From Klebsormidium nitens (Eukaryota > Streptophyta > Klebsormidiophyceae > Klebsormidiales > Klebsormidiaceae): 64,000 nt of DNA. The stretch spans positions 96,994-160,993 of the forward strand of contig DF237130.1 in NCBI GenBank assembly GCA_000708835.1, written 5' to 3'. The notes under the pieces were generated by a model. It was given only the letters and a program-made list of their open reading frames with translations, searched no databases and was not told the origin of the DNA. Positions 49,187 through 62,620 of the stretch are shown one piece after another. A program made the position numbers and the translations under genes. Each line of letters starts with the position of its first letter. Position 1 is the first letter of the stretch.

Positions 49187-51892
49187 TGCAGATGCACAAC
49201 GTGGTCAGTGTCCATCCAGGGATGCCGCTAATTAGACAGCAAGCACCTCCCATGTGGCACAGGTACGCGCGATACATTGGAGAAGACCAGAAAAGAGAGA
49301 TGGAACTTGAGAGCAACAAAGCACTAGACGTAATGTAGACGTGCTCAAGTGGCTGTCCCCAGCTTTTCAGATTGTCATTGCCCTGGCTTGCATGACTGAC
49401 ACAAGTCATATCCAAAGAAACCGTTACCATCTCTTCAACCCAGACGTATGAATTTCAGCATCAAGGTGCAAGTAGTCACAAAGCAGGAGCAGATATCCAC
49501 CAACCAATGGAGTCAACGAGAATATCAGGCTTGTGCATGACCCAGGAGAGGCTAACCAACGACTAGTCCTCGAGAAGAAGTGCACCTTTACACGGCGTTC
49601 AAGCTGACCAGAAATGCATATACTATATGCTGACCATTGCTTCATTACCAAGCACACCTAACAAGCGCGATAAGGTATGTCCGGATTTGCAACCCAGCAC
49701 CTTGCAATACTTCACGCAACACATGAAATGTGCTGTAGTTCAACTTTGGCATGCCAGGCTAGGCTGGACCTCTTGAAAAGCTTCTCACAAGGGCTTCACT
49801 AACAACGAAGGAACTTTCATCCTGCTATCCGCAGCAGATAAACTTTGACACAAAAGGACAACAATAATGTCTGGCATGAGCTGAGGTCCTCGAGCACAAC
49901 AACAACCCTATTTCCTTGCAAATTGCTGCTCATCAAGAATCCATATGCTGCATTAGAATATACTTTCATCACTGCTTGAGACAGGGTACACGACCGATGT
50001 TTCTCATTCAGCCCTTAAAGGAGGTTCAAGTAGGCAAGCACCTTTAAGTAACACAACACAGGCCTAACATGACCCATTGTACCACATTGTGAGTAGTGGA
50101 CTGATATGTGGTATCCCCACGTATTGCAACCAACAAACCACCATCGATGTTGCTTTCTAATGCTGCCGCTGTGACAGCCCTGAAACAAAGAACCCCACCA
50201 CAGCAAGGACCGTTACCATCATCACAGACACAGTGTTTCAGCCAGAGGATAGAGAACCTTCTTACAAGAGAGCTGGCATCACAAACAGCTTCCGCCTGCT
50301 TACCTGGCGTGTCCTGGTGGAGGATGCATTGCTGCTTGCAACGCAGCTTGATGCAAGCGTTGATGCCCTCACAGCCACAGAAGAAGCCATTGCGCTGCAC
50401 TCAACTTAGGGAACCGAGTAACAGATAGAACAGGGAGGCAGGCTGGCAAATGTGCAGAGGTAGAGGACTCTCGCGTACGCCACACAAGCGCGCCGCTCCT
50501 CACGACCTGTAAATAGTTGCTTGCCAGTCGTCGAAAACAGAGGCCCTGGTGAAGTTCTTGATCACAACTTCGTCGCTTGCTCAGCAAGTTGCTGGGCTTG
50601 ACTAAGTACTGAAGTCTGAAGTATGGTACCCGGTACCCGGTATCGAATCTGAGTTGCGGGCGACAGGCATGACGTCGAACCTTGCACCACTTATCTATAA
50701 TACTCCTAGGACCTAGTTGCACTCGACGCCGAAACGCACAACCCTGACTGCGCCAACCTGCCAAAGCGGGCCCCGGCAAATTCCATCCTGCGAGTCTCGG
50801 ACTCGGAGTCTGCAGAGCACCTCTTCCAAGTTTGTAGACAGCGGTTGTAGTCTGCAGAGGTTGGTCTTGGAAGCTTTGGCAGGGCTGCTGTCGTCGTCTG
50901 GCCCCCTCCTCGAGTCACAAACGGTCACAAGGGCTGGTCACACTTTCCTTGGAAGCCAGTGGACAGCTTTTGGGACCTTGGGAACGCAGGCGGAGCAATG
51001 CTGGGGTTTTGCAAGAGGTTTTGAGGACTAGGACAAGGCAGGTGAGGTGTATCTAGGTCAATAAAGCTTGACGTCTTCGTCATTTGTGAGTATGTGTCTG
51101 TTTATCCGGCATTGCATCTACAGCACATACCCTGTCATCTGGTTGTCAAGCTGGGGACCTGACGATGTGACCAAATCTTGTGCCACCTGGTGTTGAGATT
51201 TGTTGGGGGCAAGTACGTTGAGGGGGCACCTACTCGATGCTTGCTTTTCGGTAGACCAGGGCATTGCAGCAGGTTGACATTGTGAGTTCATGCTGAGTCA
51301 AAGTGCGGCCTCCTTGTTGTTGTATCTTCTTGGAAGAACGGTGCACTTTTCTTACAATGTAGGTAGAATGATCTTTCAAGAGTGTCCAACATCGGTAGCT
51401 TGCCTGCCTATTGCATATTAGTGCTACTTCGTGCATAAGACTGTGCACTCAGGTCAATGTTGCAGACAGCAGGCTGAAAGTGGAGTGCGAAGCCATGATG
51501 GAGTGGCATTGTGGGTGGTAGTTGCCCTGGGGTCGATGTGTCGGTCTTTTGCCTGAACACAGCCATTTCGTATCACCGGAAAGGACGAATGTGCTTTTCG
51601 ATCCGCAGAGGTTGGTTAGGAGAGAACATTGAGCTTCTTTCAGTCTATTGTTGGGTTCACCATTATCGTCATCAAGTTCCAGTGTTTTCAACTGCGGACG
51701 CCCTTTCAATGCCATCTGCAGATCTCCAAGCAAAAGGAACCCACTCCGGAACTTCGTATTTTCTGTCCAAGCTACCTCTTGGAAAGAAGCCTGGTGATTG
51801 GCTCTGTTTGCGGAGAAAATTTCTAAGAAAACATCCCGTGGTCTTACACCCGCCTTCCTGTCTGCCTCCAGTGACCCATCAAGCAAGTGATA
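49187..51892. other. Long intergenic region between bL12c and LARP1
   Basis: These 2.7 kb lie between two divergent starts. No family-like reading frame is present; the open frames either lack ATG or look random. Short GGTACCC repeats occur at about 50624-50643, and an AATAAA near 51060 could end an unrecognised short transcript. The last few hundred bases probably hold the LARP1 promoter and 5' UTR; an acceptor-like CTGCCTCCAG lies about 20 bp before the ATG. Confidence 0.4.
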
Positions 51893-54800
51893 ATGGCCTC
51901 CCAGCCTACTGCCGACACTTCCGACGTGGACTCTGCCTCTGCTCCCAGCCCCCCACCCATGCCGGCTCCTGCTCTTGCTGCTCCTTCCGTCCCCGGGTCT
52001 AGCGCACCGGCTGTTGCCACCACCGCCACAGCCCCTGCCACCGTTACCGCCCCTGCCACTCCAAAGCGGAGTACTGCACCTGCTCCCCGGCCTCCTGCCC
52101 CTGGCGCAACAGCCCCCTGGGCGCAGATTGTCCGTAGCGGGAGCATCAAGAGCGTGGCAGCGCAGGAGGGGCTGGGTGATGGCCTGGCCGCGCTGGTCAA
52201 GCCGGGGACTCCGGGCGGGGTCATCACGAGTGCAGCGGGGAAGGCCGGCATTCTGGCCAGGAGTACCAGCGGGGGACCGGAGAGAGAGGATGCTGCTAAG
52301 GAAGGGGTGGGCAAGCGGGGGAAGGCAGGAGCAGGGGAGAAGGAGAGTGTTGCCACTGAGAAGGCGGCAGAAAAGGTAGCCGCGCCCCCTGCTGGCCCCG
52401 TGTCCGGTCCCGCTGCCCGTGGGTATGCGGCGGCAGCTGCGAAGAAGGCACCACCACCACCACCAGCTGAGGCTGGCGGGCCAGCAGCGGATGTCAAAAC
52501 GGTGCCTAGCTGGACGGGGGAGAAGCTGGCCGCTCTCGAGGCACGGGAGGGCCAAAAGGGGGCTCGGGCCAATGGTCCAGCCCGAGGGAGTGGTGGCAGA
52601 GGATCCGGATCGGCGGCAGGGCCAGGAGCGCGGCGGGCGCAGGAGAAATCAGCAGGCAGGATGGGACAGGGGCAGGCCGGGGGGAGGGGGAGGAGCGGCG
52701 CAGCAGAGGAGCGTGTGGGCAGCACCGCGGGGCAGGGCAGTGGGAACAAGACTGCGGTGCAAGAGGAGGCACCGGCGAAGAAAACTGCGGCACCTGCCGT
52801 TGTGAAGGAGAAGATCGAGGAGGCAACGGAGAAAACGGCAGCAGAAGTCAGTGGGGCCTCTGAGGCAGGCGTCAAAGAAGTGATACCACCGGTGACAGAG
52901 GGAGGGGATACCACCCCATTGACAGGACAGGTGCCGAGGGAAGGGGCTGCCGTAAGTAGCAAAGTGATGGACGCGGAAGTGGCCCCCAAAGAAACGGAAG
53001 CTCACCATACCGGGGAGGGTGGAGATACGGATGTTTCGAGAGAGGAGAATGCAGTGGTTGGTGCCGAGGAGGCGGAAGAGGCCAGCGCCACTCCGGTAGC
53101 ACCTGCGAAGCCTGCCTGGAAGAAGGCGCCTGTAGCGGAGGCTGCGGCGGAGCCCAGCGTGGGCCCTGTGATGGGGGCGGTGAGCTGGCCGACCCTGGGG
53201 GACGCCAAGAGCAAGGACGCAGGGAAGGAGAAGGGGGACGCGCTGCCAGCCAGCCGGCCCAAGGGAGACCAGGTGAGAGGCCCGCAGCGTTCGAGGCAAG
53301 CAGGGTGGTGTGCGATCCAACCAATGAAGCTCCGCAGAGGACGCTGGGCAAGGACGTGGCTTGAGGGTCCACGCAGCGTTCGGCGTGTGGTACATGCCGA
53401 TGTCTACCTGGCTTGATGGTTGAATGACAAGGTTTTTGGAAGAGGCAATGGTTCCGGAGTGCCTGTCTCTGGGTTGCTTGATGGTGTGAGAGAGTATAGC
53501 CTATAGTAGGGTGGATGCTCAATCTCCCCCCGAAGAATCATTGATAACGGTGTATCTAGGCCAAATGATACGCACCGTCTTTTATATGGTCACTGAGGAG
53601 TTGGAGCCACTGTGAGTTTTCCGCGTATGGTTTCGCTTGAGTGTTCGCTCATTCTTTGTGGCGTGCCTGTTTGCAGCAGCGGATTGTGGTTCGCACTGGC
53701 ACCGTCAGCGGCCTTCAGCGCAAGCGGGTCATCATTCCCCTGGTGCCAAGTGAGCGGCCGGCGCAGTTCGTCACCACACCCCCGGGAGGGGACAGGGCTG
53801 CGGCCCTGCCGTCTCCAGGAGTAGAAAGGCGGGAAGGGGAGGGGGCACGCGTGCCCCGCATCTCGGAGGGGAGAGGAGGCCGCGGCATCCTCCCAGGTGG
53901 GGGCCGAGGAGCAGGGGGCCGGACTGGCATGGGCCGTGGCCCCGGTGGTAGAATAGGGGGGGACCACAGGGGAGGCCGCATGGGTGGTGTGGCGGGTAGT
54001 ACGTGGAGCAATCGAGGGGGCGCTGGGCTTGCGCAGCGACCCCTCACGGAAGGGGCGCGAGTGGGGGGTGGGAGAGGGGGACGTGGGACCATTCGCGGGG
54101 ATGCAGTGGCCTTCGTGCCGGCTTCCGGGGTGGCCCCCGCAGCTTACAGCGGGGCAGGCGGGGCGCTGTCGGCAGGGCCTCCCTCAGCGGGGCTCTACTT
54201 TGTGCCGGCAGCCGGCGGGGGCGCCGGGGCGCTGCGGACGCCAGCCACCATGATGCCGCCCGCGGTGCAATATGGAGGGGCAGGCGGTGGGGCGCAGGTG
54301 GTGTCGCTGCGGCAGCTGATCATCCAGCAGATTGAGTACTACTTTAGGTGGGCACGCGGCCTGCGTACTGCAGAAAAAGGGCGCTTGTGGTTTTCCTGCT
54401 CGTCATTCGTCTGGTTTGGAAGCATGCAGACTAGCTGGTAGCAAATTGGGTGCAGTCCATATTATAGCATGGCCGTTTGTCCATTTGTTGGTGTCGGTGG
54501 TCGCAAGGTCCATATTCCTACTTCGTGTTCATCAATGAATGGTGGGTGTTGAAGCTTATCATCTTCTGTTTTTGCAGTATTGAGAACCTGTGTCGAGATA
54601 TTTTCCTGCGGTCAAAGATGGATGAGGAGGGCTACATCCCGCTCACCGTGATTGCTGGATTTAACAGAGTAAGTGCACTACGTCTCAAAAGTTGTGTTCT
54701 TCTTGCATCGAGTCAGGAGGCTTATAGATTTTGAATCCCCTCTTGCGAAGAGTGTTGTGTTGTCGAGCAAACATGCGTCGCCCGTTTTTCGCTCGAATCC

Positions 54801-57800
54801 CCTTCAAAGCTGTGCGCAGCCTCTGCCATTAGACTTTTCAAAGTGCCACTCCCTCCCTCATAATTCAGTTCTCTTGAAAGCCTTGTTGGTAGCCCTCTGG
54901 AAAGATGTGTTGACGATGCCTGTCCCTTGCTTGAAAGATACAGGCCATGCCTGACCTTGACACCCCGTGTGATGTACACTGTGCTGGCCACCTCGTGTCC
55001 CTCTTGTCACCCACGCCGCTGGCTGCGTTGTGCAGGTGCGTATGCTGACGGCGGACCCGGCCATGATCCTGGAGGCACTCAAGGACTCCCCTGCCGTGGA
55101 GCTAAAGGTAGGACATCGGTACAGCGGAATCGGTCTTGTCACTTTTCCAGGCTGAGGCAACGAGAGCAGAGATTCGGGTTTGTAAGTCGACTCGTGACAG
55201 TGCGAACAGTGTTTCAATTCCGCAATTCTGAGAGACCATGCTGACTTGCGGTGGTGTGCTCGTGTGCAGGATGACAAGCTGCGCAAGGCCGGGGACTGGC
55301 AGGCGTGGCTGCTGCCCCCCGACTACAGCGCCCCCTCGTCACCAGTGCCGCAGGCGGCCAAGGAAGGGGAGGACGCCGAAGGGGCAGAGGGCGCTGCCAA
55401 GAGCGACGAGAGCAAGGTGCTGACGCCCACCAGCGTGCTCAGCCAGGACGAAGGGGAGGGCGACGAGAAGAAGGAACAGGCCGACACGGCGCACAGCTCG
55501 GGTCAAGAAGGGGCAGACGACGCGCCAAAGGAAGGGGGAGACGTGTCGCCTGCGGCGGCAGCGGCAGCAGATTCGGACAGCAGCCTGAACGCGGCTCCTG
55601 TCGCGGGCAAGTCCGAGACAGAGGACAAGCCAGACGAGGGGAAAGCCGACGAGGCCAAGGGCCCAACGCCGGCGGAGGAGCAGCAACCCAACGGGCCTGT
55701 TGAGGGAGACGCTGTGGTGGGGGGCGCCAAGGAGGAGGACACGGTGTCGGAGCTGCGCAGCGGCGGGGGCAGCAGCACGGGGTACAGCAGCGGGGGCAGC
55801 AGCGGAGAGGACAGCAACGAGTGGATGAAGGCAGGGGCGCGCAGGCGCGGGCCGACCGTACGCAGCGGGAACCGGCCGCCAGCAGGGCGCAGGGGCGGGC
55901 TAAGTGCCGCGTTTGCGAGCGGGGCAGGCAGCGAGGAGGAGGACACGTTCCAACTGGACGAGGAGCTGGAGGGGGGGGCGGGCAAGCCAGCAGGGCAGGC
56001 ACCAGGCGGGGCGCCCACCAAGTGAGTGGCAAGCGGCGAGCCAGGCCCGCTGGACAGCTGAGACCTGGCCTGGGAGCTAGACTGCACCTGCCTTGGCCGG
56101 GCTCATGCTGCCCTGGTGGTACTAGGGTGGCGAGGGCGGATCATGCAGTGTGGACGGCCCTCTCGTCTTCACGAACGTGCCCAGATACTGCGGTTCAAGC
56201 TTGTGCTGGTGTAAGAGTGCTGATTTGTTCCAAAAAGAGGCGAGATCTGACGTGATGTTTGTGGTGTGGATGCGCAGGAAGAAGGAGGACACGGACGACG
56301 AGTCGGAGTCGGAGCTGGTGGTGGACAAGGACGTGGACCGCCTCATGATCGTCACTCAGGTCAGCCATGACGCGCAAGGCGCAGCCGCTGGATGGCTGGA
56401 TGGTCTGAGAAAATCGAGGTTACAATTTTGAGTGATCTACGAAGAGCTTGAAGAGATGCGTCGAGGTTGCAAACAACGAGGGATTTTCGACGAGGTTGTT
56501 GTGGCTTTGTGTAGTCTGCGAAGTGGCGATGGGGCGAGGTTGGTGTCCGTGCTGTGTCTTACTCTGCTGTTTGCTGTGGTGCGGCGCAGACGAAGAAAGC
56601 GGTCAAGATTGACCGGCGTGGTCCCGACGGGCGCGACCACGCGCGCAAGTCGATCAACGACGAGCTGGTGGCGGTGATCAACGACGGGCTCTACTTCTAC
56701 GAGCAGGAGCTGCGCCACCACCAGCACCGCCCCGCGCGGGACGCCCGCCACGCACCCCACCCCAAGGTCACCGTTGGTGAGCGCTAGCCCCGTGCACAGG
56801 ACTTCAGGGCACAGAGTTTTGGGTTGTGATCTGAAGGCTCCTTGAAAGGCTGGTTTTGTAGGCAGGGGCAACCTGTCAATCGCTTTTGAGCACCGGCGGT
56901 CCCTTCTTGATGTTGCAGCCGTTGCCCTGCTGAGACTCCTCGTTTGTGAGCAGTTCTGTTGAGCCGGCATCCGACGCACCCTGGCCATGCACACCCATGC
57001 TACAGCAACGCTTCTCATCCTCTCAGCTGCTATGCGTCTCCGTGTCAAACTGAAGCTGACGTGCTGTGCCTGCTGGAGTCAGCCAGGTCGCTCATGTTCC
57101 TCCCTTAAAACATCAACGTGTGTGCTGCGCTTGCTGCAGGCTCTGCTGGTAGCAGCAACGGCGGAAGCCTGCCCCGCGACACGCACCTGGAGCGGCCCCA
57201 CTTCGCCCCCGGCGGGCGTGGAGGACGGGGCAGCCAGCTGCGGCTGTTCCCGGCCAATCCCAAGGAGCGCTCGCGCAGCAGGAGTCGCGAAGCGGGCCGC
57301 TCCCGCTCCGTCTTCGCAGAGAGCCCGCCGAACGACTCAGTGGGCTTCTTCTTTGGCGCTACGCCGCCTGAAAACAGGTGGGCATTGCTGGAAGGCACAG
57401 AAGGGTTCCGACATGCTTCCTCTGAATCGCCTTCTGCTTGACGCAGTCCCTATCCCTGGAGGCTCCAACTGGCCAGCAGAGTGCCCCACCCTGACGTGGG
57501 CAAACGTTGTTCCTTTGCAGTGGCTTCTACCTTCCCAGCCGCACGTCCCCCGCGCCGTCGCCCCCGACCACCACCACCTTCCTGCCCGGCTCCAGCCCCC
57601 CCGTGGGGTCCATGCCCAAGAGCTTCCCCAACTTCCCGCACCCCAGCCACGCGCTCCTCGAGGACAACGGCTTCAAGCAGCAAAAGTGAGGCACTCACTC
57701 GGTCCGACCCCCCTGCCTGGCGCCGCCACCATGTCGCATACAGCTGCTGCCGCTGTAGCCTGTGCACGGGACACACAGACACGCGCAGCGACTGACCTGG

Positions 57801-59260
57801 GTGCTCGTTTGCAGGTATGGCCGTTTCCGGCAGCGGTGTTTAGCGGAGCGGGAGCGCCTGGGAACAGGGCGCAGCGAGGTGAGCCACACTCCCCCGCTAA
57901 CTCGGCAGCATGCAGACGGCCACCTCCCTGGTCTGCAGCAACGGTTGGAGTGCAGCTCTAGCCTTGCTGCTGCCCGTGGCTGGCCCCCCTCTACCCATGC
58001 TGTGCGGGTGCTGAGGCTGGCTGTGGCGCGCGTGCAGGAGATGAACACGCTGTTCCGCTTCTGGAGCTACTTCCTGCGGAGCAACTTCTACGAGAGCATG
58101 TACAAGGAGTTCAAGAAGCTGGCGCAGCAGGATGCCGCCGCCAACTACTACTACGGCATGGAGTGCCTCTTCCGCTTCTTCAGGTCAGCCACCCCGGCGC
58201 TCCACCACTCCCACTGGGCCACCTCCGGAGTTAAGAGGAGTGCTGTCTTCAGAAGCTGTGTCCACACTCTCGTCCTTTGGCCTCGCCAGCGCTCCTCTGA
58301 TTCCTCTGCAAGAGTCAAACGGGGTGCTCGAGGGCGCCCTCAGCGGCCTGTCACGCTCTCTGTGGTCGGTGCTTCCGCGGCGCAGCAGCCGTCTGAGCGG
58401 TGGGTGTGGGTGTGTGCAGTTATGGGCTGGAGGAGACGTTCCGGCCGGCGGTCTACGACGACTTTGAGGCACTCACCCTGGAGCACTACAAGGCGGGCAA
58501 CTTGTACGGCCTCGAAAAGTACTGGTAAGTGGCCCATGCCCGGAGCAGGCCATGTCTCATTCGACTCTCCAATCGGCCCTCGGTGTCAATGCGGCTGTCG
58601 GCAGCGAAATCTGTCTGTTTATTGTAGGCCTGAACGCCCTGCTCCGATCGATGCTGCTCTTGCTGATGCTTGCTCTTGTGAAAAGGGTAATGGCGAGCCG
58701 GTTGCTTGCACAGCCGGACTGCCAGGTCCGCTGCAACTGCTGTTCCTCTGCCTCTTCCGAGTTTCCCTGCACTAAGGCTAGGCCTGAATTGCTGGCAGGT
58801 GGTCCAAGATAGAGACCGCCCCCCCCGCCTCTGTGCGCGCATGGCATCGCTTCTTTGTGTGGCCCCGCGTCTGAGTTTTGCGGGTGGGGGTGTGTGCAGG
58901 GCGTTCCACTTTTACCGCAAGGACAAGAGCGCAGCGGTGCCGCAGCGGGCGGAGCTCAAGGAGCTGCTGGAGACGCAGTTCCGCAGCCTGGACGACTTCC
59001 GGCGCGTGAACAAGGAGATGAAGGCCGCCAAGGAGGCCAAGGAAGCCTCCAGCCTGCCCAACGGGGACCACCTGCCAAAGGCCGCCGCCCCCGCAGCGGA
59101 CGGGATACCGGCATCCGCCCCCGCCGCCGTCCCTACTGCGAAAGGTCTACCGACCACTGCAGGAATGAAGAGTCAAGCGGACCTGATTGAGATCACTAGT
59201 TCGGACGCCGCCGCCAATACACCCCTGAAATCCCCCAGTGCACCAATAGCCGTGGGGTGA
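51893..59260 (+). CDS. LARP1: La-related protein 1 (LARP1)
   Basis: Thirteen exons: 51893-53272, 53677-54347, 54578-54668, 55036-55107, 55270-56021, 56278-56359, 56590-56776, 57140-57377, 57521-57685, 57815-57878, 58038-58183, 58420-58524 and 58900-59260. All phases match, giving 1437 residues. LARP1 binds mRNA, notably 5'-terminal oligopyrimidine mRNAs, and links TOR signalling to their translation and stability. The long N terminus is Ala/Pro/Gly/Lys-rich and disordered, with the short motifs APWAQIVR and AVSWPTLGD that I recall in plant LARP1. The La motif is at about 668-755 ([36 protein letters not shown]). Then come an acidic linker, [21 protein letters not shown], and the C-terminal DM15 cap-binding repeats at about 1207-1330 ([59 protein letters not shown]). 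The ATG at 51893 follows an upstream in-phase GTG. Confidence 0.95.
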
Positions 59261-60963
59261 CTGCTGGATCCTACTCATGCAAGTTGGCCGCTAACCGTTG
59301 TTGGCATGGGCAGTGCCATCACATATGGAGAGACTATAGTGTAGATTCACTAGTACCGAGTAGAGTCTTGAGTTGGTTTGGAAACGGGAAAAAGACCTTG
59401 GGCAACAAGCGAAGTGTTTTGAGGACATTTCAAGTTCTCTTAGATAGGTAGGTATTTCAGGTGGTAGTATTTGCCAAGCCTAATTCTTGATGGACAAGGT
59501 TTGTTTTGTTTTTGAATGGCCGGAAGATATTGTTCGAAGTCACTTTATGTTGCTAGGCACACAAGAGGATGTGTCATGGATTCGGCATCCGATCATACAC
59601 TATCATTGAGACTATACTCTGCCGTCTGTTATCCTTACGTACAATTGTTCGCGGCCTTTCAATGCAATCATAAGAAGGTATTTGAACCGTTGAATACCAA
59701 AGGTGAGTCCGAAAATGCCATTACGTTAGGATGTGGCCGGTCCTCAATCACGATATTGGACAGCGGGGTACATAACTTACCATTAAGCTATCATCGCAGT
59801 GGACTTTCGCAGTGACACATTTGCAATTGAACTGAATAAAACGGCGGCCAGCAATTTTAACGTGCGCTCGATCTGGCATCATGCCAATCGATGTCGATGC
59901 ATGCGACAACAGATAATCTATCAGGCACTGAAGTCGTCAAAGCCTGCATCCGATTGAGTGCGATGTCGACCAACCGCCGTTCGAACAATGCTGCAGAAAA
60001 CGTCTCCTCTGCTGTCTCCCTAGAGAACTAGCCTGCTTCCCTTTCCTCGACTGGTGCTTTCGAGCCGGACCGATGCTCACGACCGTGCCGGCAATCTCAT
60101 ATTGAGTTGCCTTGTACATAGCGTGTCCCACGCGCGAATTGTGCAATCAACTATCATATAGTACGCGCGGTGCATGTTGATAGAACATGCACTACATGCA
60201 ATCCGGTCGATTGGATCGATCCAAGTCAACACTGACAAGCTTAAGCTCATGGCTAAGCTTAAACACTATAACAAGATCGAGGCAACCGGGGGGCCCACTG
60301 ACCGTTTTATTAATCGTCCGCGAAAGTCTACGGTGGCCGCGACTCTTAACGAGAGTCCGGTTCCGAGTGAGCGAGTGAGTGAAAGGATAGGCCAGACTGC
60401 CATGCGAAAACCTTTATTTTGGTCTTACGCTGCCAGCCGTCGGACCCTCGTCGGACCTTCTAGCTATTTCCGACCGACCCGAGAAAAATAAGTTAAAATT
60501 TCGGTCACTCAGAGTAGATGATCATTCGGTGTAGACTGCGAGAAGGTCCAATGATGAGCGCAAATGATGTAATACGGTGTAGGTACATAGGTACGCATGC
60601 ATCATGCCGACCGACCGACCGTTAAACAACACCTGCCCCAGTGATGCCTAAGCTGACTAAGCGTGAAAGCGTGTACAAAAGAAAGGCAATTACCATTCTT
60701 CACTATGTAATTGATAGTTTTCCAACTATCCAACTATATATATATTGACAAGTCTCGAGCCTCGGAGCCCATCTCGAACACTGACGAGGGGATGACAAGT
60801 ATACGTACCTTGACGCCCACGACGGCATACAAGATTGGCATAGCGACGGTTACCATTGCATCAGTGCCAAGGAACATCGTGCATGATTGGCAGCATGCGC
60901 GGCGCCCGCGCGGCGAACCACGATTGAAAATTGAGGCCCCATTTGCGATTCTGAAGTTCCATG

Positions 60964-61585
60964 GGCATCGTGTCAAAAAATATGCGGCAATGGCGTCCGC
61001 CGACTCCGGCCCTTCGCAATTTTTCTGGAGGGGCTGGTGGCCGGTTCTCGGAGCACCGTCAAGATGACTCGAGGGGGCTGGTGGCCGGTGCACGGCTGAA
61101 TCTTCTGATATATGTATCATTATCTTAGAGTCAGTTCGATTCGCGTATGAGCGACTAATCAGCCGCGTATGTAAACACTTGAGTCGGTCACCCCCTTGCA
61201 AAAGGCTGGAGGTTACGAGGCCACAGCAACTGAACGGTCTCGAACCATACGGTCTGGCACAAATATCACCACATAACACAAATCCAGATGCATACAGACA
61301 ATCTAGTACTTCTTTTTTGCCTTTTATACATAACTTGATTGCGGCACCCGAATCGAAGTGGAGGACCTGCAAACCTCTGGTCATTCTTCGACAATTACCT
61401 ATCAAGCAGATATTGCACTCGGTCCATCCCCTTATATCCCTGTAAACCGGCTTTATATCGAGTCGGAACTCGGGTACCCCCGGTGGCCGGTGTTTTTTGG
61501 AACAAATTTCGGTTGTACCCCCCTGGTGGCCGGTTTATTTTTTGGAGTTCCGGACGCTCTTGCACAGATGATTTGACACGATGCC
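60964..61585. mobile_element. MITE-like element, family A, diverged 622-bp member
   Basis: Both ends carry the family A terminal inverted repeat. The left starts GGCATCGTGTCAAAAAATATG and the right ends with the complement of GGCATCGTGTCAAATCATC, then both reach GGCGTCC or GCGTCCGGAACTCC. The CTGGTGGCCGGT core occurs near 61034 and 61078 on the left side and 61525 on the right; a truncated CGGTGGCCGGT lies near 61481. ATG flanks both ends and could be a 3-bp target duplication. The 400-bp interior between the core motifs is unlike the 209-bp element and has no coding capacity that I can see. Confidence 0.65.
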
Positions 61586-62013
61586 ATGAGCTCTAAATAC
61601 AATTAAGCGCCCTGCCACCTCGCCAATGCACAACAATTGCACGCATGCAGCACATATGCAGGCGGCGGCAACTAAGATATGCGAATTATTGATGAGTTCT
61701 CAAACGCGAATCGACAAACCGACAACTTCCATGCCACTGTGGAGCCGGGGGCATGCATCGCGTGAGTCATGCTCTCATGCAAATGGGAAATGAGCTAGTA
61801 GGACAAGAGTCTGGGGGCGATTTATCAATCGCGAAAATGGCAATGCGCAGCTCAGATTGCGACGGTGCGTGAGACTCATCTCGATCTAGATACGAGCCAT
61901 ACGACGAGCCGGTACTTGCTGCGGGCCAAAGTAACTAGTCCGCCGGGCGCAATTGGGGCTATGATTCAACCTCGTATGGTGCCCGGTGCAACCTTACCGG
62001 CAGCTGCAGAATA

Positions 62014-62401
62014 GGCCCCGGAACATGGAATATCGGAATACGGAATATCTGTTTTTGGAAGCAGAAGAATCCGGAATACCCAAATTTGGGCCTTGGAATA
62101 CTAGAATACAGAATTTAGGGCTTTTTCCGAGCATACTAGACTACATGTGGCAAACAACGGCATAATACTTGACTTCGAAGTAAAAAGACTTCCAAAAGCA
62201 TGCTTCTAAGGGAAGAAGATGGTAAAAGAACTCACACGACAAGTGCACTCCTTACGTACCTTTCAAAATGTCAAAAGTCACATTTGCGAAACAGAATACT
62301 GAGAATACAGAATACTTGAGCACCCTGGAATACGGAATACTGCCTTTTTGAAACCTTGGAATACTGAATACTGGGGGTCAAATATTCCATGTTCCGGGGC
62401 C
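62014..62401. mobile_element. MITE-like element, family B, 388 bp
   Basis: The first and last 20 bases are exact inverted repeats (GGCCCCGGAACATGGAATAT). Just inside each end the sequence dissolves into many short GGAATAC/GGAATAT words (TATTCC on the other strand). A similar, separate unit follows at 62621-62908. It has no coding capacity. Confidence 0.7.
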
Positions 62402-62620
62402 GTCGAGCAGAAGTTTGGAACTTGTTGCAACTTCTCCAACTTCCACTTCCCGGAAAGTTGATAAGTTGCAAAGGCTTCTCAGCAACTTCTTTCAGGACTG
62501 CCGTTGAAATCTAAATGTTGACCGCGGCAATGGATTGTGACATTGTGAGTGGAGGCGGAAACGGGAGAGGACGAACAATGATGGCCCTAATAGTAATACA
62601 AGGCAATGCCACGCCTGACT

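Noticed and set aside
50717-51031. Open frame of 104 codons between bL12c and LARP1, followed by AATAAA
   Set aside because: The first codon is TTG, composition is random-like and no splice partners were found. The nearby AATAAA is too common to count as support.
51449-52989. Minus-strand open frames of 368 and 381 codons
   Set aside because: They are antisense to the Ala/Pro/Gly-rich first exon of LARP1; GC-rich repetitive coding leaves the opposite frames open. No family resemblance.
59516-59815. 99-codon frame after LARP1
   Set aside because: Begins with ATG but shows no family resemblance, has ordinary intergenic composition and lacks matching splice or promoter evidence.
60964-61585. 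Reading the family A elements as remnants of a coding transposon or virus
   Set aside because: No transposase, reverse transcriptase or capsid-like coding was seen in any frame; only the terminal repeats and core motifs are conserved.
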